From NCBI GenBank assembly GCA_030710605.1, contig CP092877.1, positions 43,384,406-43,448,405 of the forward strand: a stretch of 64,000 bases of DNA. Direction: 5' to 3'. This stretch comes from Cordylochernes scorpioides (taxonomy: Eukaryota > Arthropoda > Arachnida > Pseudoscorpiones > Chernetidae). A program made the translations under genes and the position numbers. The stretch's first letter is position 1. The number at the start of each line of letters is the position of its first letter. This document shows, piece by piece, positions 55,803 through 64,000 of this stretch. Under the pieces are notes generated by a model. The model saw only the letters and a program-made list of their open reading frames with translations, was not told where the DNA came from and made no database searches.

Positions 55803-56656
55803 TGCCACGTGGAAAATTAGAGAAGACAAAAACTTCAGGAGGAGACAACAATTTATTTCAGGGAAGGACAAACTATGAATTATAAACAAAAGATAAGCCA
55901 CGAGGGAAATTTACAGAGTCGCAATATATGAACATAAAAATGAGCACTCTGTTAATAAAAAATAATAAAATTAATAAATACTATGTTACATAAATAAAAT
56001 TAATAAATGCTATGTTACATAGCTTCTTCCCTATGGGAGCTGTGACCCACAGCTAGCAATTATTGTAGATACTGACGTGGATTTGACGTGCTTCTGCCAA
56101 GGATTCCATCGAAGTCTTGGAACTTTGTCCCTAGTAACTTTGCGTCCATTTTCTTGCGGCGTGAAGAGCGGCTTTGTCGTCGTATCGTCGTCTATAGGGA
56201 CATCGTCATCTTGGAAAGAAGTCTTGGCTTTGACACGGTGGTGGAATCCTGGAGCCAGTCTCTAAAAATGTGGATTACAGCACCCATGGCTTCAAATTCT
56301 TCTCGGCGATCTTCAGTTTGTCTTCCCTAACCTACCCAGCATCTCCACCAAAATGCCACGTGGAAAATTAGGGAAGACAAAAACTTCAGGAGGAGACAAC
56401 AATTTATTTCAGGGAAGGACAAACTATGAATTATAAATAAAGATAAGCCACAAGGGAAATTTACAGAGTCGCAATATATGAACATAAAAATGACCACTCT
56501 GTTAATAAAAAATAATAAAATTAATAAATACTATGTTACATAAATAAAATTAATAAATACTATGTTACATAAATAAAATTAATAAATACTATGTTACATA
56601 AATAAAATTAATAAATACTATGTTACATAAATAAAATTAATAAATGCTATGTTACA
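55803..56656 (-). mobile_element. TRIM-like short LTR retrotransposon
   Basis: LTRs 55803-56019 and 56354-56656 begin TGCCACGTGGAAAATTAG on the plus strand and end TGTTACA, giving TG...CA. ATAT flanks both sides, a 4-bp duplication. On the minus strand the primer-binding region TTTGGTGGAGATGCTGGG follows the 5' LTR, and a purine tract (AGGGAAGAAG) precedes the 3' LTR. Only about 334 bp of internal DNA remain, with a gag-like scrap and no pol. The longer LTR has extra copies of a 29-bp repeat (TAAATAAAATTAATAAATAC...). Confidence 0.85.
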
Positions 56657-56822
56657 ATATTGTGGGCATTATTATGGCCTTATGTCTAACTGGCCTTGTA
56701 GGAATTGTTTATGGGGGAGAATGTTCTTTGCCAAATAATTACATGTAATTCTACTGTTCTTAAAGCTCATGTCCATAGTTTTCTCAAATTCTATAGCCAG
56801 GATTCTCACTTCAGTGTTGCAT

Positions 56823-57475
56823 ATACACTCATGGAGACCAAACTTAAGGAAGTACCTTTTATCATGGATATAGGGATTCAGACAATAACTCTGAAAGATA
56901 TTTGATACATGTTGTTGTTGTTGTTTCTCATCCCCTTTTGTAAAAATTACACAAATTCCATAATGGGGTGTAGGGGTGCAGCTTTCGTTGATCATGGCAC
57001 CATGATTCAGGCACACTTTGGTGAAAGTCTGACTTTGCCTGCAATTTGAGGTTGTTCCTAACATTGAAGCCTTTGTTGGCGACTCTAACGTGAGTACAGA
57101 CGCAGCTCCTCCACATCCCTGGAGTGGGACCCTTGCAGAGGTCTATCAACTGGGTCGGTTAAAGTCAAGATTTTTAAAGAGAACTTTCTTCTCTTCTAAC
57201 AATGCTGCTGTTGGTCCGTGACTGCTTATTCGTCAGAGTTATTCTGCTTGTTTTGCAGCTGGCCTTCATATCTGAAGGTCATTCCCCTATCCGCCATCTG
57301 AGGACGCGCCCTGTAGCAGTCAGTTCTGTTGAAGGAGATTTGATACATAGTGACCTTTATTGAAGACATTCAAGATAACCAAGTTGAAACAAAATCACCT
57401 ATGTCTCCTTCAAAAAAAAAAAAAAGATGACTGGTGATATCAAAAACTTTCCACTTCCTTAAGTTTTGTCCATGA
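56823..57475. mobile_element. Tc1-type MITE interrupted by a LINE derivative
   Basis: The two halves (56823-56910 and 57336-57475) match 53470-53685 in order (CACTCATGG..., CTGAAAGATATTTGATAC, GTGACCTTTATTGAAGAC, TCCACTTCCTTAAG). The 425-bp element between them is flanked by a duplication of about 12 bp (GATTTGATACAT). Confidence 0.85.
56911..57335 (-). mobile_element. Non-autonomous LINE derivative (5' region plus 3' tail only)
   Basis: On the minus strand the first about 370 bp match the 5' region of the LINE at 59887-62375 (for example GTGCCATGATCAA and CTGGAGTGGGACCC on the plus strand). The last about 52 bp match the 3' end of the LINE at 33013-36733, including the hairpin and (AAC)n tail. 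All of the endonuclease, RT and RNase H is missing. The junction lies near 56965, at a short CCCAT word. A frame of 130 codons on the minus strand starts as the LINE ORF does, then runs into the tail. Confidence 0.88.
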
Positions 57476-57658
57476 ATGTATAAGCAGAATCGCTCAATAC
57501 AATAGTTTAGCTCTAAGAAGCTGTGTGGTTGATTAACCTGACGATACTCCTTGGAGGGTTCACCACTGACAACCCAAGCCTTCTCAATATTTTTTTCATT
57601 GATGTAAGGATAGTTGAACGTTTGTTTTATATTTGAAAAGAAAAATGTAAGCTTAATA

Positions 57659-57830
57659 CAGTAAAACTCCACTAAAATTAACTGGAGATATACCGAACTT
57701 TCCCTTATAATGAACCTGAAATAATCCCCACTTTTATTTCAAATACAGTAAACTATGGCTATAACAAACCATGGCTATAGTGAACCACATGTTCAGTCCC
57801 ATTGGGGTTTGCTATAAAGGGATTTTACTG
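57659..57830. mobile_element. Tigger-type MITE, 172 bp
   Basis: CAGTAAAACTCCACTAAAAT at the left, ...TAAAGGGATTTTACTG at the right. Same family as the element at 54512-55793. Confidence 0.8.
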
Positions 57831-58225
57831 TTGTTTGTTTTCTATATTTTATAATGATTTTATATGTTAAACTATGTGTATATTTAGTGGTGGTGTTTGG
57901 CTCCCTTTTACCTTCAGTAACAGTCATTCAGTACAACAGAGGCACATGTCAAGATCATTTTTGTTTTGCCACACAACTGTACAAGGCATTGAATGTGTCT
58001 CACAAGAAACAGTTTAAGTTCTCTTTATATATTTATATAATGGTAAAATAAGAGACCTCATGCACATTTGTAAGTGCAAAAGTTAAACTGATTTTAACAT
58101 GTAGAGACATGTGGACTTACCAGTAAAAGCAGTTGTCTACCACCATGATTATCATGGCCTGTACCATTTGTACTAGGGATAAGCCAAAAAAAAAAAACCA
58201 TGCAAACCGACAAGGTTGATTCCAG

Positions 58226-58444
58226 GACCATCTACAAGATCCACGTCGGCTCAACGTCGCCCTCACCAGAGCCAGGTCCAAACTGATCATCCTCGGATCC
58301 AAGGAAACTCTCCAGGAGTATCCAACATTCCAAGCTCATTTTGCTTCACTCTACAACTCCAACATGGTTGTGTCCCTTCCTCAATCCCATATCTCCCAAC
58401 TCCGGGATCTCTTGAATTGTCCCACTTTTATCAAAGGTGTATAA
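58226..58444 (+). CDS. DNA2: DNA2-like helicase/nuclease, last exon with motif VI
   Basis: Begins phase 0 after the acceptor TTGATTCCAG with DHLQDPRRLNVALTRARSKL, then IILGSKETLQEYPTF, and ends SLPQSHISQLRDLLNC, PTFIKGV and TAA at 58442-58444. RRLNVALTRAR is motif VI of UPF1-like SF1 helicases, with the arginine finger. GS...YP...SLP and the length of the tail after the SLP fit DNA2 (human: GC...YP...DLP plus about 17 residues) better than UPF1, IGHMBP2 or SETX. A polyadenylation signal AATAAA lies at about 58562. An alternative splice donor (AAAG|GTGTAT) exists but the in-frame TAA makes a terminal exon more likely. Confidence 0.82.
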   Translation, partial: DHLQDPRRLNVALTRARSKLIILGSKETLQEYPTFQAHFASLYNSNMVVSLPQSHISQLRDLLNCPTFIKGV

Positions 58445-59164
58445 CTCTTTCATATAACTTATTTTTTATATCATTTTACATTTTTTGTATCTTTTTAATA
58501 TATTTTATAATATATTTATATATTTTAAAGATTGAGCAATCCATAATAATATCTATAAATGAATAAAAGACAAATATTGGATCTAAATTTATTATTCAAC
58601 CAATATTTCTAGGGGCAAAACACCTCTCTTTATCAAGGTTTTTCTTTGATTTAAACTAAATCACGTGGGTATGTGATCCCTTCATGCTATACAAGATCAA
58701 AGTAAGAAACTATCTGAGGGAATTTCACTGTATATTAAATATATGTACAATCTACAATTGTTATATTAATATAATAATTTTAAAAATATATATATATATA
58801 TACTCATATTTATTTGGAATTCTCTACAGTATATGTGTATGCTCAGTTTTATAGAAAAAAAAATGTTTATAGGTTAAAATAATGTTTTTATAAAATGGTT
58901 TAATGAATTGAGCATGATGATGTTTTCAATGTTAGCATCATCTTGAAACAAAGCCCAATTAGTTTTGATACTGAAAATCTCATTTACCTAGACATGTGAT
59001 TTGTAGAATTCCAATGTTTCTATGCCATTTTTATATATATAGGTTAATTAAAGATGTGTATTGTATTTTTTTGTAAGAGTAAAATATAGAACTATAGGCA
59101 AAAGAAGAGGAAGAATTAACAAGTTTTTTAAAAAATAAACTTTATATATTTACCAAAGTTTATT
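58445..59164. other. 3' flank of the DNA2-like gene
   Basis: AT-rich. The AATAAA at about 58562 probably ends the transcript. (TA)n at 58785-58802. Otherwise nothing recognised. Confidence 0.45.
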
Positions 59165-59345
59165 TTATTTGTAAAATAACTACAAGAAAATAAGACCTAA
59201 TCCAAATAAATTACTAGTGTGGGATGTTTCGGTTACAGCGTTGTTACCAATAGACAAAATAATAAAATTTGATGATAAAAGGCTGTTACTGTAACATCAC
59301 ATATTAATTTATTTGGATTAGGTCTTATTTTCTTGTAGCTATAAT
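59165..59345. mobile_element. Small fold-back unit with hammerhead-like arms
   Basis: 59190-59262 and 59281-59345 are inverted copies (AATAAGACCTAATCCAAATA and its complement). The left arm on the minus strand keeps GAAAC-AUC and a nearly complete stem II (GGUAACA/UGUAACC), but the CUGAAGA box is lost. Same family as 51938-52310. Confidence 0.65.
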
Positions 59346-59792
59346 CCAAGTTGTGCTTTATTATTTATTTGTAAAAGATACTTATGTACTCACTGCCACA
59401 TTACATTAATTCCTATAAGAATGTATTTTTATAAGTAAAAGGTTCCTAGTGAGGTAGGGTTCCTATTTCCACTATGTATTTTGATTCTAATTTCTATCTT
59501 TGCTGTTTTTTCACTTTTTATAGACTTTTGATATTATTCATTTTTTAATGTGTGTATATAAAATCTTTATATCATTGTATAGAATTGTTTATGTTTCTAT
59601 GTAGATTGATATTTTTGTAAGATGTATTTTTTATACTCAATTTTTCCACTTTTCTAATAAAATTATTTATATGCATATCCCTGTGCTGATGTTTCTCTTT
59701 TTGATTTATTAACATCATAAGATGGGTGACAAGATTTAATTCAAATTAATGAATTGTTTGTGACTTTTTGCCCTAACAGTGATTTTACCATT
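59346..59792. other. AT-rich spacer
   Basis: No gene or repeat boundary recognised. Confidence 0.4.
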
Positions 59793-59886
59793 ACAGTAGA
59801 ACCTACCTTTAAAGGACAACTAATTGCAGAGACAAAGTGTTCGTTAGGGAGAGGTCTCCTCTTAATGGAGAGTTGCTAATTACTAA
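59793..59886 (+). mobile_element. Left part of a Tigger-type MITE
   Basis: Begins CAGTAGAACCTACCTTTAAAG and stops where LINE sequence starts. The other end is not found beyond the LINE. Confidence 0.6.
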
Positions 59887-62375
59887 AATTTTTTCTTCTA
59901 TGCCTGCAATAAATAGGGTGAAGAGAGTTGGGCTAAGGACTGATCCTTGTGGTAATCCTTGGTTCAATTTGAAGGTTTTAGATAGAGTGCCATTATATTT
60001 GACCCTGATGTACCTATTTTTAAGGAAATCATTTATCCAAGTGATAGCTTTTCCATCAATTTTGAAATGTTTGTATAATTTTGTAATTAACTTGTTTTTC
60101 CATACCCCTTATCAAAAGTTTGTGTAAGGTCTAAAAAAGCAGCTATGGAGTGGTTAGTTGTTTTTCTATTTTGTGCATCTTTTACCTTTTGTGTGAAAAA
60201 TAAGAGTTGGTCTATTGTCCTATGTTCTTTCCTAAATCCATATTGTTCTTCTGGTAAGAGATTTCTTGTGTCGAGGTGGTGGGTGAGTTGTCTGAGTATA
60301 ATTTTTTTCCATTAATTTGCAGCAAATACTTGTAAGGGAGGTAGGCCGGTAATTTTTTGGGTCATCAGCAGATTTGTCAAGTTTTTTAATAGGAATTATT
60401 GTTGCAGTTTTCCCATCTTGAGGCAAATTTTCCAGTTTTCCAAAGTTTTTTAAAATATCAAGAAGTCTTTCTTCGCCATTTTTGCCCAAGTTTGATATCA
60501 TTTGGCCATGGATTCCATCCACCCCAGGAGTCTTGTTTAGGTCAGTGTTTTCTGATGCATAATATAACTCTTTCATATTGATTTTTTCATGGAAAATATT
60601 ATGAGTGCTGGTAACATTTTTACAGTCATGGATAATCTTTCAGGCCTTTTTTCAACTTTCTTATCTTTTATTTCAAATTTGATTTTACTACTTATTTGAT
60701 CTGAATTACCTAAAAGCATTTTTGTCATTAGCTGCTGGGGTACCATCTGTATTCTTAATCGTATTTGTGTTTTCAGTTTGTGGCTGGGCTCTGTCAATTT
60801 GTTTTGCCAAATGCCAAAGTTTTGTATTTGGGTTTCTTGGGTTCAGGTTTTCACAAGTTTGTTTCCATATTTACATATAATCTTTTTATTTTTGCATTCA
60901 CAATGTCCAGTTCAGTTCTACAGTTTGGTTTTGAGTGCACTTTTTTGTAGTTCATTTCTTTTAGTTATAAGTGTTTTAATATCTTTTGCCTGGTGTGTAT
61001 AATTTGGAATCCATTTCTTAATATTACCTCTTGGTTAAACTTTGGCTGCTTTAATAATGGTATTTTCGAAAGATATCCAATTTTTTTCCAGATCTTTTAT
61101 TTAGTGGGGTGCTATTGCAAAGTCTTCATTGGTGTTTTGCTGGTTTTGCTGAAGTTCCAGAATTTTTCTTTAATTGAGCTGGTTTTGGTTTTCGTGCTGA
61201 TTTCTATCAAAATATGCAAATGATCACTTCCAATACTTTTTAATATTTGTCATTTGCATTTGCAGAAAATGTCAGGACTGGAGAAACTTATATCAAGTGC
61301 TTGTGCAGTATTATAACTGTAGGAATGGTGCGTAGGATTCCCATCATTTAAACACATGAAGGCATTGTCGTCAAATATATTTGATTGTATTTTGCCTCTT
61401 TGGTTTGGTGTGGAACATCCCCATAGTGTTGATGTTTGGCATTAAGATCACCTACAATAATAGTGTTGTATGTAAGAAATTGAGGCATAGTTCCATCATC
61501 AATAAGTTTATTGTTTGGAGGGTGATACATATTGTATATTTTGATGGCTTTGTTTTGATTGAGGTAGACTTTGATACCTTGAACTTTGAGGTCTGATGTG
61601 TTTGGAATATTAATGGCTATGTCCTCATTGTACAAATTCTTGATTAAAAATGCAAGGCCACCCCCTTCTTTATTTCTATATTTTTGAGGATATCGTAGTT
61701 TTTATATTTGAGTTTGTGTATTTTTCATTTAATTTGGTTTCCTGTAGGACTATAATTTGCACCTTGTGTTTTTCAGCTATTTCCATTATTTCTTTTAATT
61801 TTATTTTTGCTGCTGTTGAGCAAATTCCATTTATGTTGCACTTCAAAATGCTCAATCGCTTGGAAGATGCAATGTTTGAAGTTTGTGGAGACTGTATTAT
61901 ACTTATTGGACAGAACCCTCTACCTAAGTCCTGAACGCGCCCCTGTTTATTCTGTGCGACAGGCGATGCAGCATGCAAATCAACATCTGATCTCATGGAA
62001 TGGGATGTAGGGGTGAAGCTTTCATTGATCATGGCACCATGATCCAGGCACACTTTGGTGAAAGTCTGACTTTGTCTGTACTTTGAGGCCGTTCCTAACA
62101 TGGAAGTAGACGCCTTTGCTGCCAACTCTAACATGAGTGCAGACACAGCTCCTCCGTATCCCTGGAGTGGGACCCTTGCTGAGGTCTTTCAACCGAATCA
62201 GTTGAAGTCAGGATTTTTTAAGAGGTCTACTCCTCTTTTAACAATGCTGCTGTTGGTCCGCAACTGCTTATTTGTCAGAGTTATATTGCTTGTTTCCCAG
62301 CTGGCCTTCATATCTGAAGGTCGTTCCCCTATCCGCCACCTGGGAATGCGCCCTATAGCAGTCAGCTCTGCCAAG
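59887..62375 (-). pseudogene. Second LINE copy (same family as 33013-36733), 3'-truncated
   Basis: On the minus strand it runs from the 5' end (about 62375) through the ORF start (MSALMLELAAKASTSMLG) and endonuclease (LKCNINGICS, LQETKLN, GDLNAKH), to the RT (TPGVDGIHG, KLDKSADDPKNYRP, then LTKAFD-type sequence and the start of the GSVLSPTLF region near 59930). It stops before the YADD box; RNase H and the 3' tail are absent. Many frameshifts. It supplies the 5' region missing from the copy at 33 kb, including about 170 residues before the endonuclease. Confidence 0.9.
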
Positions 62376-62383
62376 GGTAGATT

Positions 62384-63030
62384 AAACTAGCGAAACCGCA
62401 GGGAGGGTTAACCACTGATGAGCCTGGCCCTCCCATTAATTTTTCCATTGCAGTAAGGGCAATAGAAATTGTTTAATTTTTATAAAGAATCATACGCATC
62501 TAAAATAGTTTTGAATTTTCATATACACAATAAAATAATTTTAATTTTTCTTTAAAAGAGACTCTTAAAAATTCCAAAAAGAGAATATTTGTATAAATTA
62601 TATTTTATGTTAACCTTGAAGGATGCCTTCATCTCAAATAGCTGGCACTTACTTGGAGTATTGGATGGCAAATATAGAAATTTGAAAATTTTTCCAATTC
62701 CAGTTCTAGGTACCTTGATGCATTGACCCAAAATAAAATAAACTCCAATAATTTCATCATTGTGTGTGAATAGACTCATGTACTGTTCATATTGTCATAT
62801 AAATTAACACAAAGCAATAACGCGCCATCTATACATATAATATGAAAGAAATTTAAAAGCACGAATGTTTCTTTTATACATAATACAAACTTCTACTGCC
62901 CTTTCTGCGATGAAAAATAACGTATTGGGAGGGCTTGGCTCATCAGTGGTGAACCCTCCCAGCGGTTTCGCCAATTTAATCCACCAGACCGCTTCTCAGA
63001 GCTCTAATACTGTATTGGTCGATTCTGCTT
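62384..63030. repeat. Inverted pair of the hairpin-repeat family
   Basis: 62384-62520 and 62870-63025 are inverted copies of the body sequence of the palindrome at 17304-18207 (GGCGAAACCGC..., GGGAGGG...CCCTCCC, TTTTTCATCGCAG). The arms are separated by about 350 bp of AT-rich DNA. The hairpin GGGAGGG/CCCTCCC is kept in both. Confidence 0.75.
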
Positions 63031-63033
63031 ATA

Positions 63034-64000
63034 CAGTAAAACCCCTCTATAGTGAACCCCAATGGGACAGAGCTTTTGGTTCACTATAGCCACGGTTCAC
63101 TATAGCCACAGTTTGGCTATTTTTTTTTTACTTTTCAAAATTTTTAGACTGTATAATTAAAGGACGGCCATACACACAGGAAGATGTTGCCTTTTAATAG
63201 TGGTCACTTTGTTTTAATTCCCTTAATTGACCAATTTTCTTACATTAATACAGAATAATAATAGAAATCATTAGATGATAGGTTCTTCCTATCATTAACA
63301 TACATGTACCTCTATGTCTAATTTCAAAATCAAGACAAATCCTAGGCAAAGTTTTATTAAATATATATTCAAAGATATAAAATGATTTAAAAACATCATT
63401 TCACATTATATAATACAATGTTTACTTGAAAAAATGGTTATAACACCTTGTTGCTTCAAAGCATTCTTCAAGCATTGCACCATTCAAATAAAGTTAGTGT
63501 TTTTCTTCCATTTCATGTTTCCACATACTCTTTTAGGTCTAGATTTCGTTTTTTTTTTTTTAACCTGTCAAGCAAAACATTGCTGTCTTCAAAATCCTCA
63601 TAGTTAATGGCATAAAAATATTTTTTGTTTCATCACGGGACCGTTTATTTGGACTTTTTTTTTAGCCCTAAAACGTACGATCGCGGCAAAGGTTGAGGTT
63701 GATTCCTCTTTGTGACAATTTTTAATAGCTTTATATTTTATCTTTTATAATAGAAAAGTTATATTCACTTATTTTAAAATGTTCTTAACATTTTGCCTGT
63801 GTTGCTTCACTTTGAAAAGTTCTGAAAATGGCCTTTTTTTTTTTTAAAGAAATAACGTTTTTGTTTTTAAAATGCCTTTGTTTTCTTTATTTTGGAAGCC
63901 ATTTGCATTTTTTATATTTCAAATTTAATGGATGCAAAAATATTCTATTTAATAAAAAGTATAATGTGTAAAAATTTATACAACATACAGCAAAATAAAG
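63034..64000. mobile_element. Tigger-like transposon, second copy, runs off the window
   Basis: Begins CAGTAAAACCCCTCTATAG after TA and is the reverse complement of 54800-55793 with scattered differences. The right end lies beyond 64000. Confidence 0.88.

Larger units (their letters stand above)
54103..58225 (+). other. 4.1-kb intron of the DNA2-like gene, filled with transposons
   Basis: Runs from the donor GTAAGT to the acceptor TTGATTCCAG. It holds a short Tigger MITE, a longer Tigger copy, a TRIM-like LTR element, a Tc1-type MITE interrupted by a LINE derivative, and another Tigger MITE. The joined exon ends are both phase 0, which supports the two exons belonging together. Confidence 0.7.

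Overview
The window looks like AT-rich, non-coding-dominated DNA from an invertebrate animal, most likely an arthropod and possibly an arachnid. That placement is inferred from the mix of transposon families and is tentative. There are no operons, ribosome binding sites or dense genes. Almost everything recognisable is a transposable element, a satellite or a decayed copy, with two small traces of host genes: two exons of a DNA2-type helicase (53918-54102 and 58226-58444, plus strand) and a frameshifted cullin fragment (14171-14435). Two 100-base assembly gaps lie at 9959-10058 and 45255-45354.

Layout, 1-20 kb. A decayed minus-strand LINE (1-1890) is followed by the C-terminal end of a Ty3/gypsy integrase (about 2290-2700). 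From 3221 to 10979 runs a 37-bp satellite array. It is interrupted by a DD37D mariner (3739-6911) that itself holds a Penelope-like element (4012-5854), and by another Penelope-like 3' end (8983-9235). Then come a LINE fragment, a Tigger-like element (11827-12644), a Tc1 element with clear terminal inverted repeats and a broken transposase (12710-14129), the cullin fragment, a fold-back MITE, two unrelated tandem repeats (414 bp and about 75 bp), and a 0.9-kb near-perfect palindrome (17304-18207).

Layout, 20-41 kb. A GC-rich LINE with ORF1 and ORF2 (20042-24503) has an internal deletion that removes the RT active-site box. It abuts a minus-strand LTR element (24504-32400) whose right part was tandemly duplicated in situ (2423-bp unit, including some flanking host DNA). 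A 5'-truncated but otherwise near-complete LINE with APE endonuclease, RT and RNase H follows (33013-36733). The rest to 41.6 kb is mostly unrecognised AT-rich DNA with a hAT end, a LINE scrap and a diverged tandem duplication of about 600 bp.

Layout, 41-64 kb. A second block of the 37-bp satellite, in inverted orientation, fills 41659-45254 and shows higher-order structure (a 444-bp recurrence, exactly 12 units). After the gap come a LINE 3' end, a minus-strand gypsy element with gag and pol remnants (46809-51143), a probable solo LTR, several Tigger-type MITEs and fold-back units carrying hammerhead-ribozyme-like sequences. The DNA2 exons follow, with a 4.1-kb intron packed with a Tigger element, a TRIM-like LTR element and an interrupted Tc1-type MITE. 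Last are a second copy of the 33-kb LINE family (59887-62375), an inverted fold-back repeat, and the start of a second Tigger copy that runs off the window.

Most notable: at least three unrelated sequence classes carry hammerhead-like motifs typical of Penelope-like elements, one of them with a perfect stem II and GAAAC-GUC core; and a 425-bp element at 56911-57335 is built from only the 5' region and the last about 52 bp of the LINE family present twice in this window, a RIME-like non-autonomous partner.
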